From NCBI GenBank assembly GCA_001799285.1, contig MGTD01000028.1, positions 1 to 36,758 on the forward strand: 36,758 bases of DNA, in the 5' to 3' direction. This stretch comes from Deltaproteobacteria bacterium RIFOXYD12_FULL_56_24. GTDB lineage: Bacteria; Desulfobacterota; Desulfobulbia; Desulfobulbales; Desulfurivibrionaceae. Shown here piece by piece: positions 1-6,473 of this stretch (within the stretch, counting starts at the first letter, position 1; each line of letters begins with the position of its first letter). The notes under the pieces are model-generated. The model was not told the origin of the DNA, made no database searches, and saw only the letters and a list, made by a program, of their open reading frames with translations. A program made the translations under genes and the position numbers.

Positions 1-99
1 TGGAGGGTAATACTGCAATAACCTGCAATTCATAGTGATATAAATTGTCAATTTTATCAATAAAAATCAAACCGTTATGCGTTTTTCATGGCCGACTAA
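1..99. other. Flank beyond the attC site (possible next cassette start)
   Basis: A-T rich stretch with no convincing ORF. If 100-168 is an attC site read on the minus strand, this DNA would be the beginning of the next cassette or the integron's outer flank. It is cut by the window edge, so neither can be decided. Confidence 0.3.
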
Positions 100-168
100 G
101 CATAACATTTGAGATGAGAGGCGTGACCCGGCTTGCCGGGTCACGTCCTCTCGATTGAAGGGTTAGCT
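100..168 (-). other. attC: attC-like recombination site at the cassette 3' end
   Basis: Read on the minus strand this 69-bp segment opens with AGCTAAC (R''-like) and closes with GTTATGC (R'-like, fits GTTRRRY apart from one position). Between them is a long inverted repeat: GAGAGG plus CGTGACCCGG (116-131) pairs with CCGGGTCACG plus CCTCTC (136-152) around a 4-base loop, with one unpaired base at 146. A single extrahelical base in an otherwise paired stem is the usual layout of attC sites, where it sets strand choice for the integrase. The stop codon of the upstream gene (163-165) lies inside R'', as is common for cassette genes. The primary sequence is otherwise unlike a transcription terminator (no T tract). 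Confidence 0.7.
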
Positions 169-702
169 TTGTGCGTCCAGTGATTCGCCCCGTGGGGGCT
201 CGCGTTGAGCCAAAAACTCATCAATTGGCTCAGATCGGAACCTGAGAATCGAACTGCGAGCATCACTGTATTCAAGGAGCGCATCTACAATGGCTTCTCT
301 GGAGCGACTCTCAACCCGCTGGAAGGACGCCCAGTCACGTTGCAGCGACTCGAACACTCGCAGCGGAAGGCGCAGGATGTAGAAGGTTCCGTCGGCACGA
401 ACTAAGAACATTCGCGGCGATACAAGCCGATTCGGTTCTTCCGTTATTCGTGTCTCAACGATTCCTGCGGCTTCGATCAGCTCATCCCATCCAATGTTTG
501 AGAGCAGCAATGCTTTTTGATCTACGTCGCGCAGACCTGACACAAAGTCGATTAGGTGCCTGAACTGCACCGCGCCCTTGGCGGTGTCTCGAAGGCCAGG
601 CGTCGCCAGGGACGCAAGAACGACCGCCTTTAGGTCCTCAATTCGTTCCGAGAAGTCGCGGTAGCGTCGAGCTTCTGCTGTTCTGGTCTGGGATTCTTCC
701 AA
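163..702 (-). CDS. DUF4062 gene, C-terminal part (frame -1 relative to the N-terminal part)
   Basis: This is the downstream frame of a single gene broken by a frameshift. The open frame extends upstream of the ATG at 702 as far as the A6 run near 841-850. Read through, it continues with ETAKYIFEFINFLSHRLTGN, which resumes directly after the MVFPSIQ segment of the 630-1310 frame. The visible part is soluble and mostly helical (RYRDFSERIEDLKAVVLASL and so on) with no membrane segment. I recognise no catalytic motif in it. The ATG at 702 has no ribosome-binding site worth the name, so independent translation is unlikely. The TAA stop lies inside the attC site. Either the gene is a recent pseudogene, the A run was misread, or the shift is made during expression. 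Confidence 0.6.
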   Translation of the reverse strand: MEESQTRTAEARRYRDFSERIEDLKAVVLASLATPGLRDTAKGAVQFRHLIDFVSGLRDVDQKALLLSNIGWDELIEAAGIVETRITEEPNRLVSPRMFLVRADGTFYILRLPLRVFESLQRDWASFQRVESRSREAIVDALLEYSDARSSILRFRSEPIDEFLAQREPPRGESLDAQS

Positions 703-1310
703 CAGACGTTGAAACAGTTGGGACCACTGCGATACCAGATGGAGCCGTATTTCCTCAAGTCTTGAGAATCCGATGACGCTATTCCCAGTGAGTCGGTGGG
801 AAAGAAAGTTGATGAACTCAAATATGTACTTAGCCGTCTCCTTTTTTGAATGGACGGAAAGACCATTTGATCAACGACGAGCGGATTGTCCTTGTTCTTC
901 TCGTATACCAGGTGATCATGCAGAACTCGCTCGTCCACAAAGGCATACACAGGAACAGACGATTCGACGGCCTTAATCACCTCAAGCTGGGTTATAGACA
1001 GCTTGTCCTTTGCTAAAACAGCTGTGGGGCTGCTTGACATGCCCGCAACTGCGTCCCAATCGACTGACGCCAATGCTGTGGGCACCGCCGTGCCTCCGAA
1101 ACGAGATCCAATGATTAGCACCACAACGTCGCAACCCACTACTTCCTTCACGCAACTGTCATGCGTGTGCAACCTCGGATCGAACAAGACATCGGAGTAG
1201 TCACTCATCACCGGTTCGTAACCGCAGTTGACTATGAATGGCCGAAGCTCCGACCGGACTATGTCGAGGTCGTAGCAGGTGGATGAAACAAAAACTCGAA
1301 GTCGTGCCAC
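630..1310 (-). CDS. DUF4062 domain protein, N-terminal part (frameshifted cassette gene)
   Basis: Begins with MARLRVFVSSTCYDLDIVRS, the signature opening of DUF4062 proteins (hydrophobic strand, VSST, then a D and an R). Next comes a strand-rich segment with VVVLIIGSRFGG and a conserved VFPSI. DUF4062 is often found in predicted conflict or defence proteins; its biochemical role is not settled. The start is GTG at 1310 with GAGGAG just upstream. After residue ~155 the frame runs into a Ser/Arg-rich, non-homologous tail (RRRLSTYLSSSTFFPTD), which is the mark of a wrong frame. Moving back one base at the A6 run restores a normal helical continuation down to the stop at 163. The joined protein would be about 382 residues. 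It is the only gene of the cassette bounded by 1377-1383 and 100-168. Confidence 0.65.
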   Translation of the reverse strand: MARLRVFVSSTCYDLDIVRSELRPFIVNCGYEPVMSDYSDVLFDPRLHTHDSCVKEVVGCDVVVLIIGSRFGGTAVPTALASVDWDAVAGMSSSPTAVLAKDKLSITQLEVIKAVESSVPVYAFVDERVLHDHLVYEKNKDNPLVVDQMVFPSIQKRRRLSTYLSSSTFFPTDSLGIASSDSQDLRKYGSIWYRSGPNCFNVCWKNPRPEQQKLDATATSRNELRT

Positions 1311-1376
1311 AAAGTCTCCTCACAAAGCTTTTAACTATATTATTATCTAGCGCGAGATTTTGTGGCCCTCTCGACC

Positions 1377-1460
1377 GCCTAACAACTTTCCTTGTAATAA
1401 AATGCAGCCTATTTTATCATTATCTCGCATCGACAATAGATAATCTCGCTGGAGAATTAT
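1377..1460 (-). other. attI: attI-like site of a decayed integron
   Basis: GTTAGGC on the minus strand (1383-1377) is a perfect GTTRRRY core. It stands where the cassette containing the DUF4062 gene begins and about 80 bp from the divergent integrase start at 1463, the expected spacing of an attI site. Two near-copies of ATTATCTCGC about 20 bp apart (1420-1450) could be accessory integrase-binding repeats, but that is a guess. No clear LexA box or Pc promoter could be picked out. Confidence 0.5.
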
Positions 1461-1462
1461 CC

Positions 1463-1546
1463 ATGACCTCGCTGGATGATTTTGAAGCGTATCTTACGGA
1501 TAGGCGGCTTGTCCAGAAAAAACAGCTCCCTTATTTTCTCCGCTGG
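1463..1546 (+). pseudogene. intI: Integron integrase intI, N-terminal remnant
   Basis: GGAG at 1451 precedes ATG 1463. The first 28 codons read MTSLDDFEAYLTDRRLVQKK and then QLPYFLRW. This matches the start of environmental integron integrases (F..YL..R.LV....PYFLRWV pattern of the N-terminal SAM-like domain). After the W codon the resemblance stops at GGGAAATCTGGGGTCAGGTC, and none of the catalytic Arg/His/Tyr boxes follow. The gene is therefore truncated to under a tenth of its normal ~320-340 codons. Its divergent orientation relative to the cassette supports the assignment. The 1547-1715 stretch holds no recognisable gene. The junction motif resembles sequences seen at the ends of some small mobile elements, but I cannot name one. 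Confidence 0.6.
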
Positions 1547-1715
1547 GGGAAATCTGGGGTCAGGTCAGCCTTTCGGACATTCATCCACGGATACACAGGA
1601 AAAACAGGAGGAATAAAAGAGGGCCATCTCCCATATTTCCGATGGCGGCAGTTGCTCCCTGTGCGGGTCGGCGGGGCTGGTAGTGCTATCGACCGCAACC
1701 GTAATCTTCGTCTGG

Positions 1716-2003
1716 TTAAGCGTGTGTTTTGGCTGTCATGTCCACGCCAACCGCGCGCATTACCGCAATCATGGTTTTCAGGGTTGGGTTGCCTCTTTCG
1801 CTGAAAGAACGGTAAAGCTGTTCCCTGGATAATCCGGTTTCCCTGGCAATCTCCGTCATGCCTTTGGCGCGGGCGACAACACCCAGTGCCTTGGCGATGT
1901 AGGCGGTGTCGCCGGTTTCCAGGGCATCGGCCATGAAGACGGAGATGGCTTCCGGACTATCCAGCGCGGCTGCCGGGTCGTAGTTGTAAAGCGGTTCGTT
2001 CAT
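1716..2003 (-). CDS. HigA-type antitoxin (HTH addiction-module antidote)
   Basis: A 95-residue protein of the HTH addiction-module antidote family (COG3636 type). The N-terminal MNEPLYNYDPAAALDSPEA is followed by a helix-turn-helix built around MTEIARETGLSREQLYRSF and a closing GNPTLKTMIAVMRAVG. It neutralises the toxin encoded just upstream and should bind the operator at 2310-2325. I place the start at ATG 2003, where the toxin stop and this start overlap as TAATG and GGAGGGAG lies just upstream. The GTG at 2015 would bury that ribosome-binding site in the coding region. The coupling implies translational linkage to the toxin gene. Confidence 0.88.
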   Translation of the reverse strand: MNEPLYNYDPAAALDSPEAISVFMADALETGDTAYIAKALGVVARAKGMTEIARETGLSREQLYRSFSERGNPTLKTMIAVMRAVGVDMTAKTHA

Positions 2004-2299
2004 TACTCCCTCCACTCTTTTGCGAGTTGTTTTGCGTTTTCAATATCCCGGCCTTGGGATCCTTTCTCGCCGCCACACAGCAGGATGATGAGTTCCTGGC
2101 CTTGCTGTCGAAAGTACACCCGATAACCTGGGCCATGGTGGATACGCAGTTCACTGATACCTTGCCCCACGGGAGTCACGTCACCGGCCAGACCGTTGGC
2201 GAGGCGGAAGATACGCGCCGCAATGGCGGCTTTGGCGCGCCTGTCTTTCAGGGCGTGCTCCCATTTCTGAAATGTCGCTGTTTGTTTTATTTCGAGCAT
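2003..2299 (-). CDS. HigB/RelE-family toxin (addiction-module killer protein)
   Basis: A 98-residue protein of the RelE-like phage Gp49/COG3657 killer family. It contains the conserved runs KWEHALKDRRAKAAIAARI and ISELRIHHGPGYRVYF and the C-terminal LLCGGEKGSQGRDIENAKQL. Family members are ribosome-associated mRNA endonucleases; the conserved GYRVYF strand and the GGxKxxQxxDI segment are present, so the toxin looks intact. Toxin precedes antitoxin, the usual order in this family. The ATG at 2299 has no Shine-Dalgarno sequence and lies about one base from the expected transcription start of the promoter at 2307-2335, which suggests a leaderless message. Confidence 0.88.
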   Translation of the reverse strand: MLEIKQTATFQKWEHALKDRRAKAAIAARIFRLANGLAGDVTPVGQGISELRIHHGPGYRVYFRQQGQELIILLCGGEKGSQGRDIENAKQLAKEWRE

Positions 2300-2306
2300 G
2301 ATTTAT

Positions 2307-2335
2307 ACTGTAGTTTGAAAACTACGGATTGTCAA
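2307..2335 (-). promoter_or_regulatory. higBA promoter with embedded operator palindrome
   Basis: On the minus strand a consensus -35 TTGACA (2335-2330) is followed after 17 bp by TACAGT (2312-2307). The spacer holds a perfect inverted repeat, GTAGTTT-2-AAACTAC (2310-2325). A dyad between the two boxes is a classical autorepression site for a toxin-antitoxin complex. The predicted +1 is about 2300, next to the toxin ATG at 2299. Confidence 0.65.
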
Positions 2336-2402
2336 CTGCTCCAAAAAATTGTAGGGATAAATTTAAGAAAGGAGTGGTGTTAAAAAGTAAGTTTTACCGG
2401 AT

Positions 2403-2576
2403 TATTTTTCTTGTTTACCCGAAAGCAGGCGCTCAACTGTTGACCGGTAAGCGGCCAGGTCTTCGCGTTTGTCGATAGCCAGCACCAGTACGGGCCGAGT
2501 TCCGGGTAGAGTAAAGCCAGATATCAATCAGGTCTTCTTGTGCCTAGTCGGCAAGGATAAGGCGGTGCGACATCAT
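2403..2576 (-). pseudogene. Degenerate ParE-type toxin remnant
   Basis: Directly after the ParD-type gene, with an ATGA overlap, the minus strand reads MMSHRLILAD, a stop (TAG), then AQEDLIDIWLYS. This is the recognisable N-terminus of ParE/RelE toxins. The frame is then lost, and a different frame gives PVLVLAIDKREDLAAYRST and VERLLSGKQEK before TAA at 2403-2405. With an in-frame stop at codon 11, a frame change and about half the usual 95-100 residues missing, it cannot make a ParE toxin. The 3' piece may come from another gene. Confidence 0.6.
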
Positions 2577-2836
2577 GCCCCCAGTCTTTCGCGGCCTTTT
2601 TGTTTGATAGCGTCCACCGTTGCGACGTCAAAAGGGCGGGATTTCCCGGCATCCAACTGCCTGATACCGATCATGAGTTCCTGTCGCAGATCGGCGGCCA
2701 TTGCCAAACGCTGTTCTTCAAGACGCTGCAATGTACGCAAACCGTCACGAACCACCTCGCTAGAAGACTTGTAAGCCCCGGATTTTATCCGGGCGGCCAC
2801 CCAGTTGTTCATTTCCGGGGGTAGTGAAATGTGCAT
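2573..2836 (-). CDS. ParD-family antitoxin
   Basis: An 87-residue ribbon-helix-helix protein. MHISLPPEMNNWVAARIKSG is the ParD/CopG-like beta strand and first helix. AYKSSSEVVRDGLRTLQRLE is the conserved second helix of the ParD (CC2985-type) family, and the charged tail is the usual toxin-binding arm. The start at 2836 has GAGGAG eight bases upstream; a longer frame starting at 2899 adds an unrelated Arg/Cys-rich segment and is rejected. Its toxin partner (2403-2576) is destroyed, so this is an orphan antitoxin. It lies 62 bp downstream of the metal permease gene on the same strand and may be read through from that operon. Confidence 0.85.
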   Translation of the reverse strand: MHISLPPEMNNWVAARIKSGAYKSSSEVVRDGLRTLQRLEEQRLAMAADLRQELMIGIRQLDAGKSRPFDVATVDAIKQKGRERLGA

Positions 2837-2898
2837 GGCGCCAACTCCTCTGTGATTTGATCGTTTATTCAACTTTGCAGAGCAAATACAGCGCGGCA

Positions 2899-3744
2899 CT
2901 AATTTCTTCTTGCCCGAAACTGCCCCAGGCCAGTGGCCAGTAGATAGACCAGGCCAGCGATCACAATGATGGTCGGGCCGCTGGGCAGATCAAAGCTGTA
3001 ACTGATCGCCAGGCCGGAGCCGATGAAGAAGGAGCAGAACAGGGTGGCCAGCACCATCATCTGCAAGAGGCCTTTGGCAAAGTTGCTCGCCACCGCGGCC
3101 GGCAGGGTCAGCAGGGCGATGACCATCACGATTCCCACCACCCGGACCAGCAGGACCACGGTCAGGGCCGTCAGGCAGAGGAGCAGCAGATAGTACAGGT
3201 CGGTGCGCACCCCGCGCAGCCTGGCATACTCCTCGTCAAAACAGACGGCCAGAAATTTATGGTAAAACAGGACCGCGGTTCCCACCACCAGGATGTCCAG
3301 CACCAGCACCATCCAGAGATCAAATTCCGAGATCAGCAGGATATTGCCGAACAGGTAGCTCATCGGCTCGATGTAGCCCGGGGTTTTGGCGATAAACAGC
3401 AAGCCGATGGCCATGCCTATGGCCCAGAGGGCTCCGATGGCCGTGTCTTCCCGCTGGCTGGCGTGGAGGCTCACCAGGCCGATGATGATCGCCGCCAAAA
3501 GCGCGGCGACAATGGCCCCGGACAGGGGGCCGAACCAGGTGATTCCCAGTTTGTGCTCGCAGTAGAGCCCGGCCCCGATGCCGCCGAGTACGCAATGGGC
3601 GATGGCCCCGGCAATGTAAGTGATGCGGCGGGCCACCACGTAAGTGCCGATGATGCCGAAGGAGAGGCTGGCCATGATGCCGGCAGCCAAGGCGTAGCGC
3701 AGGAAGGGAATGGCCGGGTCGGCCAGGGCGTTAAGAAATTCCAT
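2899..3744 (-). CDS. znuB: Metal ABC transporter permease (ZnuB/MntB family)
   Basis: A 281-residue integral membrane protein of the ABC-3 family that imports Zn2+ or Mn2+. About eight hydrophobic segments are visible (for example ILLISEFDLWMVLVLDILVV and LLLLCLTALTVVLLVRVVGI). Family landmarks include SFGIIGTYVVARRITYIAGA near the N-terminus and GIVMVIALLTLPAAVA, the coupling-helix region. It overlaps the end of the ATPase gene by 14 bp, so the two are translationally coupled. It is the last gene of the four-gene operon. The length is typical of the family. Zn versus Mn cannot be decided from the permease; the His-rich loop of the binding protein favours zinc. Confidence 0.9.
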   Translation of the reverse strand: MEFLNALADPAIPFLRYALAAGIMASLSFGIIGTYVVARRITYIAGAIAHCVLGGIGAGLYCEHKLGITWFGPLSGAIVAALLAAIIIGLVSLHASQREDTAIGALWAIGMAIGLLFIAKTPGYIEPMSYLFGNILLISEFDLWMVLVLDILVVGTAVLFYHKFLAVCFDEEYARLRGVRTDLYYLLLLCLTALTVVLLVRVVGIVMVIALLTLPAAVASNFAKGLLQMMVLATLFCSFFIGSGLAISYSFDLPSGPTIIVIAGLVYLLATGLGQFRARRN

Positions 3745-4510
3745 GGCTGCAGTGCCCCTCCGGTGAGCAGCGGTGATCGTGGCGGATCATGCGGATATCG
3801 CCGCCGTACATGTTGCGGATCAGCTCGCCGGTAAGTTCACTGGTGGGGTGGAGCACGACCTGGCGGTTGACGCAGACGATGCTCTTGAAGAATTTTGAGG
3901 CAAAGCCGATATCGTGGGTAACCAGCATGACGGTGAGCCGCTCGTTTAGTTTGGCGAGCAGCTCAAAGAGATGCTCCTCCGAGGCGGCGTCGATGTTGGC
4001 CGTGGGTTCGTCCAGAATCAGCAGCTCACCTTCGGCGGCCAGCGCCCGGGCAATGAGAACCCTCTGTCTTTGTCCCCCGGAGATCTCGGCAAACAGGCGG
4101 CCGGCCAGATCGGCCAGCCCCATTTCCGCCAGGGCAGCCTCGGCTGCCTCCCGGTCTTGTCTGGCGTAGGCGCCGCAAAAGATCCGGTCAAGACGGCCCA
4201 TGAGCACGACCTCGAGCACGGTTATCGGAAACTGCGGATCAAAGCGGGCATACTGCGGCACATAGCCGATGTGCAGTCGGCTTTTCTCCGGCGTTTGTCT
4301 CAGCACCTCAATGTCGCCCCGGTCCGGTTTGAGCAGGCCCAGGATGAGTTTGAGCAGGGTGGTCTTGCCGCCGCCGTTGGGACCCACAATGCAGAGGGAG
4401 TCGCGGGCCATGATCTCCAGATTGACGTTTTCGAGAATGGGCGTGCCGTTGTAAGCGAAATCAAGATCATGGATGCGGACGGCGGTTTCCGTTGTGCTGG
4501 CGGCGGTCAT
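3731..4510 (-). CDS. znuC: Metal ABC transporter ATP-binding protein (ZnuC family)
   Basis: A 259-residue ABC ATPase powering the permease encoded next to it. Walker A is GPNGGGKT at 43-50, the Q-loop VPQYARFDP follows at about 84-92, the signature is SGGQR at 144-148, Walker B is LLILDEPT at 163-170, and the switch His lies in VTHD. The C-terminal tail (MIRHDHRCSPEGHCSHG) is rich in His and Cys and could bind metal; such tails are not part of the core fold. The start is ATG 4510, ten bases after the binding-protein stop, with GGAG just upstream. Confidence 0.92.
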   Translation of the reverse strand: MTAASTTETAVRIHDLDFAYNGTPILENVNLEIMARDSLCIVGPNGGGKTTLLKLILGLLKPDRGDIEVLRQTPEKSRLHIGYVPQYARFDPQFPITVLEVVLMGRLDRIFCGAYARQDREAAEAALAEMGLADLAGRLFAEISGGQRQRVLIARALAAEGELLILDEPTANIDAASEEHLFELLAKLNERLTVMLVTHDIGFASKFFKSIVCVNRQVVLHPTSELTGELIRNMYGGDIRMIRHDHRCSPEGHCSHGIS

Positions 4511-4520
4511 GGCTGCTCCT

Positions 4521-5432
4521 TTACTCCTTCAGCGTCTGATCGATGGCTGCGGCTATTACGGCGAGGTTGTGCAGCACCTCACGATCCAGAGAGTCGAGGG
4601 GAGCCACAGTCCCGTTGATGGCTTGGGCCACGGTGGCGGCGCTCTTGCGGTCGAATTGCGGCTGAACAAAGATGGTTCGCACCTTATCCTCCCGAGCCTG
4701 GCGGATAAGCGCGCTGAGTTGCCTCGGGGTGGGTGATTTACCGCTGATTTCCACCGCCTTTTGTTTCAGGCCGTAGGCTTGGGCAAAATAGGCAAAGGCC
4801 GGATGGAAGACATAAAAAGTCTTGCCCCGGTGCGGGGCCAGGGTGGTGGTCAGCCGTTTGTTCAAGACGCTGATCTCGCTTTGCAGGGCGGCGAGATTTT
4901 TGTGCAGAGCCTCCTTGTGTTCCGGCATGGCGGTGATCAGGGCGGCCGCCATGTTGGCGGCCATGATCCGCAGGTTGTCCGGGGCCAGCCAGAGATGGAG
5001 ATCTGCCTCATTATCGTTATGATCTTCCTTGGCGTGTGTTTCGTGGGGGGGTTCCGCAGTAGGCAAGCGGACAATCCCCCGGGTGGAATCCACAATCAGC
5101 AGCTTGCGATTGCCGGCTGCAATTTTGGCTGCCAGCTGCTTCTCAAAGGGGAGGTCCACGGTAAAAAACAGGCTGGCGCCTGCCAGAGCGGCGGCCTGGC
5201 GCGGGGTTGGTTCAAAGGTGTGCGGATCTTGTCCCTTGCCCACCAGGGTATGCACCTCCACCGCCTCGCCGCCGATTCTTTCGGCAAGATATGCCTGGGG
5301 CGGCACGGTGACAAAGATCCGGGTTTTTGCTGGAGCCGCAGGCGCGGCAAAAGCGCTGGCGGCCCAGCAGGTGCCGGCTAGAAAAAGCACCGCAGCGGTA
5401 CAGAACCTGGAAAGGTTTTTTAATGTTGACAT
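4521..5432 (-). CDS. znuA: Periplasmic zinc-type binding protein (ZnuA family)
   Basis: A 303-residue solute-binding protein of cluster A-I (ZnuA/TroA). The signal peptide covers residues 1-29 with likely cleavage after AFA; the LAGTC stretch is not a proper lipobox. Candidate metal ligands are His71 (GQDPHTFEP), His146 (DLHLWLAP), His210 (FHPAFAYFA) and Asp280 (PLDSLD). A short His/Asp-rich loop ([18 protein letters not shown], 129-146) is characteristic of zinc-type members. The start is ATG 5432, with GAGG upstream, rather than the in-frame codon at 5474, which would lie deep within the preceding gene and block the signal peptide. It overlaps the regulator gene's end by 13 bp. Confidence 0.92.
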   Translation of the reverse strand: MSTLKNLSRFCTAAVLFLAGTCWAASAFAAPAAPAKTRIFVTVPPQAYLAERIGGEAVEVHTLVGKGQDPHTFEPTPRQAAALAGASLFFTVDLPFEKQLAAKIAAGNRKLLIVDSTRGIVRLPTAEPPHETHAKEDHNDNEADLHLWLAPDNLRIMAANMAAALITAMPEHKEALHKNLAALQSEISVLNKRLTTTLAPHRGKTFYVFHPAFAYFAQAYGLKQKAVEISGKSPTPRQLSALIRQAREDKVRTIFVQPQFDRKSAATVAQAINGTVAPLDSLDREVLHNLAVIAAAIDQTLKE

Positions 5433-5695
5433 GAGGCCTCGTTGCTCCCGCAGACCAGATGGACAGCCTTGCACTCATCGCACCTTTGCAGGGAATGGGT
5501 GTTGAGGAATCCGGCCCAGTGGCTGCGTTGCTCCGAACTCAGAATGCCAGTACCCTGGCAGAGTGGGCAGTCGTTTTCCAGGGCGTTCAGGATGGCGTTT
5601 CTGATAAATTCCGATTTATTGGCCACCTTGTCCAGAGCTTTAGCCAGTGTTTCGTCGGCCTTGAAGGTGATGGTTTCCCGTTTTTTGGCGCGCAT
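5420..5695 (-). CDS. Ribbon-helix-helix regulator with two Cys pairs, first gene of the metal-uptake operon
   Basis: A 91-residue protein. Residues 6-40 form a CopG/NikR-like ribbon-helix-helix: [20 protein letters not shown], then a helix [14 protein letters not shown]. The rest carries CPLC (43-46), CDEC (72-75) and further Cys at 82 and 89, a plausible zinc site rather than the His/Cys set of NikR. The ATG at 5695 has GGAGG five bases before it; the ATG at 5719 has none. The gene overlaps znuA, and the palindrome at 5731-5747 sits inside its promoter, so it is the natural candidate for a zinc-sensing autorepressor. It is not Fur/Zur-like. The function is inferred; no characterised relative comes to mind with certainty. 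Confidence 0.75.
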   Translation of the reverse strand: MRAKKRETITFKADETLAKALDKVANKSEFIRNAILNALENDCPLCQGTGILSSEQRSHWAGFLNTHSLQRCDECKAVHLVCGSNEASCQH

Positions 5696-5727
5696 GTTTT
5701 CCTCCGCAGGCTTGATCATATGAAATA

Positions 5728-5756
5728 ATCGTAATACAAAGTATTACCGATGTAAA
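5728..5756 (-). promoter_or_regulatory. Promoter and operator of the metal-uptake operon
   Basis: On the minus strand TTTACA (5756-5751), a 17-bp spacer and TACGAT (5733-5728) form a sigma70-type promoter. A perfect dyad GTAATAC-3-GTATTAC (5731-5747) fills the spacer and the -10 edge. The predicted start near 5721 gives a leader of about 26 bases containing the ribosome-binding site of the RHH gene. Confidence 0.6.
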
Positions 5757-5916
5757 CGGGAATATTCAGGGGGTTGCAGCTGATTGGCCGCACCATCCAG
5801 ATTGAAAAGGAGGTTGCTTCTTCGTCTCCGTATGGTATAGATATGTCATTACTTTTTTCTGGTTGTATTGTCGGGCCTATTCACCATAAATCGCCGTCAG
5901 CTTAAAGGGGTTTCTC

Positions 5917-6111
5917 ATGTTTGGACTTGGAATGCCGGAACTCATCATTATTCTGGTGATAATCGTCATCATTTTTGGCGCGGGCAAACTGCCTGAGATC
6001 GGTGCGGGAATCGGGAAAGGCATCAAGAACTTCAAAAAAGCCACCAGCGATGCCGACAAGCAGGAGAAAATCGAAGAAAACGATAAGGAAGGGGGCTCCG
6101 GCTCCGTCTGA
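5917..6111 (+). CDS. tatA: Twin-arginine translocase subunit TatA/TatE family (copy 1)
   Basis: A 64-residue protein with one N-terminal membrane helix ([20 protein letters not shown]), the conserved FG-x-GKLPEIG hinge, an amphipathic helix ([14 protein letters not shown]) and a short charged tail. TatA oligomers form the passage for folded proteins carrying twin-arginine signals. AAAGGGG precedes the ATG. A second tatA-like gene follows 48 bp downstream, and tatC is not in the window. Confidence 0.93.
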   Translation: MFGLGMPELIIILVIIVIIFGAGKLPEIGAGIGKGIKNFKKATSDADKQEKIEENDKEGGSGSV

Positions 6112-6159
6112 TTATCATATGGATGTTTGCTGGTAACGATTTTATCCAAGGAGGATGAT

Positions 6160-6378
6160 ATGTTTGGTTTAGGTACTCCGGAACTGGTTGTTATTTTGGG
6201 GATCGCTTTTTTGGTTTTTGGCGGGAAGAAATTGCCGGAAATCGGTTCCGGTCTCGGCAAGGCCATTTCCTCCTTCAAGAAGGGACTCCACGAGGTGGAA
6301 GAATCCGTGCCCGGCGTGAAAGAGGTTGCTTCTCTTAAGGAAGAAGTCGGCAAGGTTAAGGAATTAGTAAAGCCCTGA
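6160..6378 (+). CDS. tatA: Twin-arginine translocase subunit TatA/TatB family (copy 2)
   Basis: A 72-residue paralogue of the preceding gene: membrane helix GTPELVVILGIAFLVF, the hinge FGGKKLPEIGSGLGKAI, then a longer amphipathic and charged region (SFKKGLHEVEESVPGVKEV) than in copy 1. The tail might reflect a TatB-like role, but the hinge is TatA-like. The start is set at ATG 6160 behind AAGGAGG; an upstream in-frame ATG at 6127 lacks a ribosome-binding site. A strong terminator lies 26 bp after the stop, so the two tat genes form a short operon. Confidence 0.92.
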   Translation: MFGLGTPELVVILGIAFLVFGGKKLPEIGSGLGKAISSFKKGLHEVEESVPGVKEVASLKEEVGKVKELVKP

Positions 6379-6403
6379 AGATAAATAAGTGATTGTTTAG
6401 CAT

Positions 6404-6435
6404 AAAAAAAGGCGGGGGAAACCCCGCCTTTTTTT
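6404..6435. terminator. Bidirectional rho-independent terminator
   Basis: A7, then GGCGGGG-GAAA-CCCCGCC (6411-6428), then T7. It works on both strands, so it ends the tat transcript (+) and the cyclophilin transcript (-), which converge here. Confidence 0.92.
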
Positions 6436-6473
6436 ATGCCCGCAACCGGAGGCAGGCGTTGCCGATTACGGTC

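Noticed and set aside
74-80. GTTATGC on the plus strand as another attC end
   Set aside because: No partner RYYYAAC and no inverted repeat around it; a 7-base match is expected by chance.
205-405. Plus-strand ORF opposite the DUF4062 gene
   Set aside because: Shadow of the minus-strand coding region; no homology and no ribosome-binding site.
1238-1804. 188-codon plus-strand ORF as a whole gene
   Set aside because: Only the internal stretch from ATG 1463 for 28 codons looks like a protein family; the rest has no resemblance to intI and overlaps the DUF4062 gene start and the antitoxin gene end.
3259-3834. Long plus-strand ORFs over the ABC transporter and aldolase genes
   Set aside because: High-GC antisense shadows of clearly conserved genes on the other strand.
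5320-5350. Lipoprotein signal (LAGTC) in the metal-binding protein
   Set aside because: The lipobox needs Cys directly after A/G; an extra Thr intervenes, and a normal AFA cleavage site follows.
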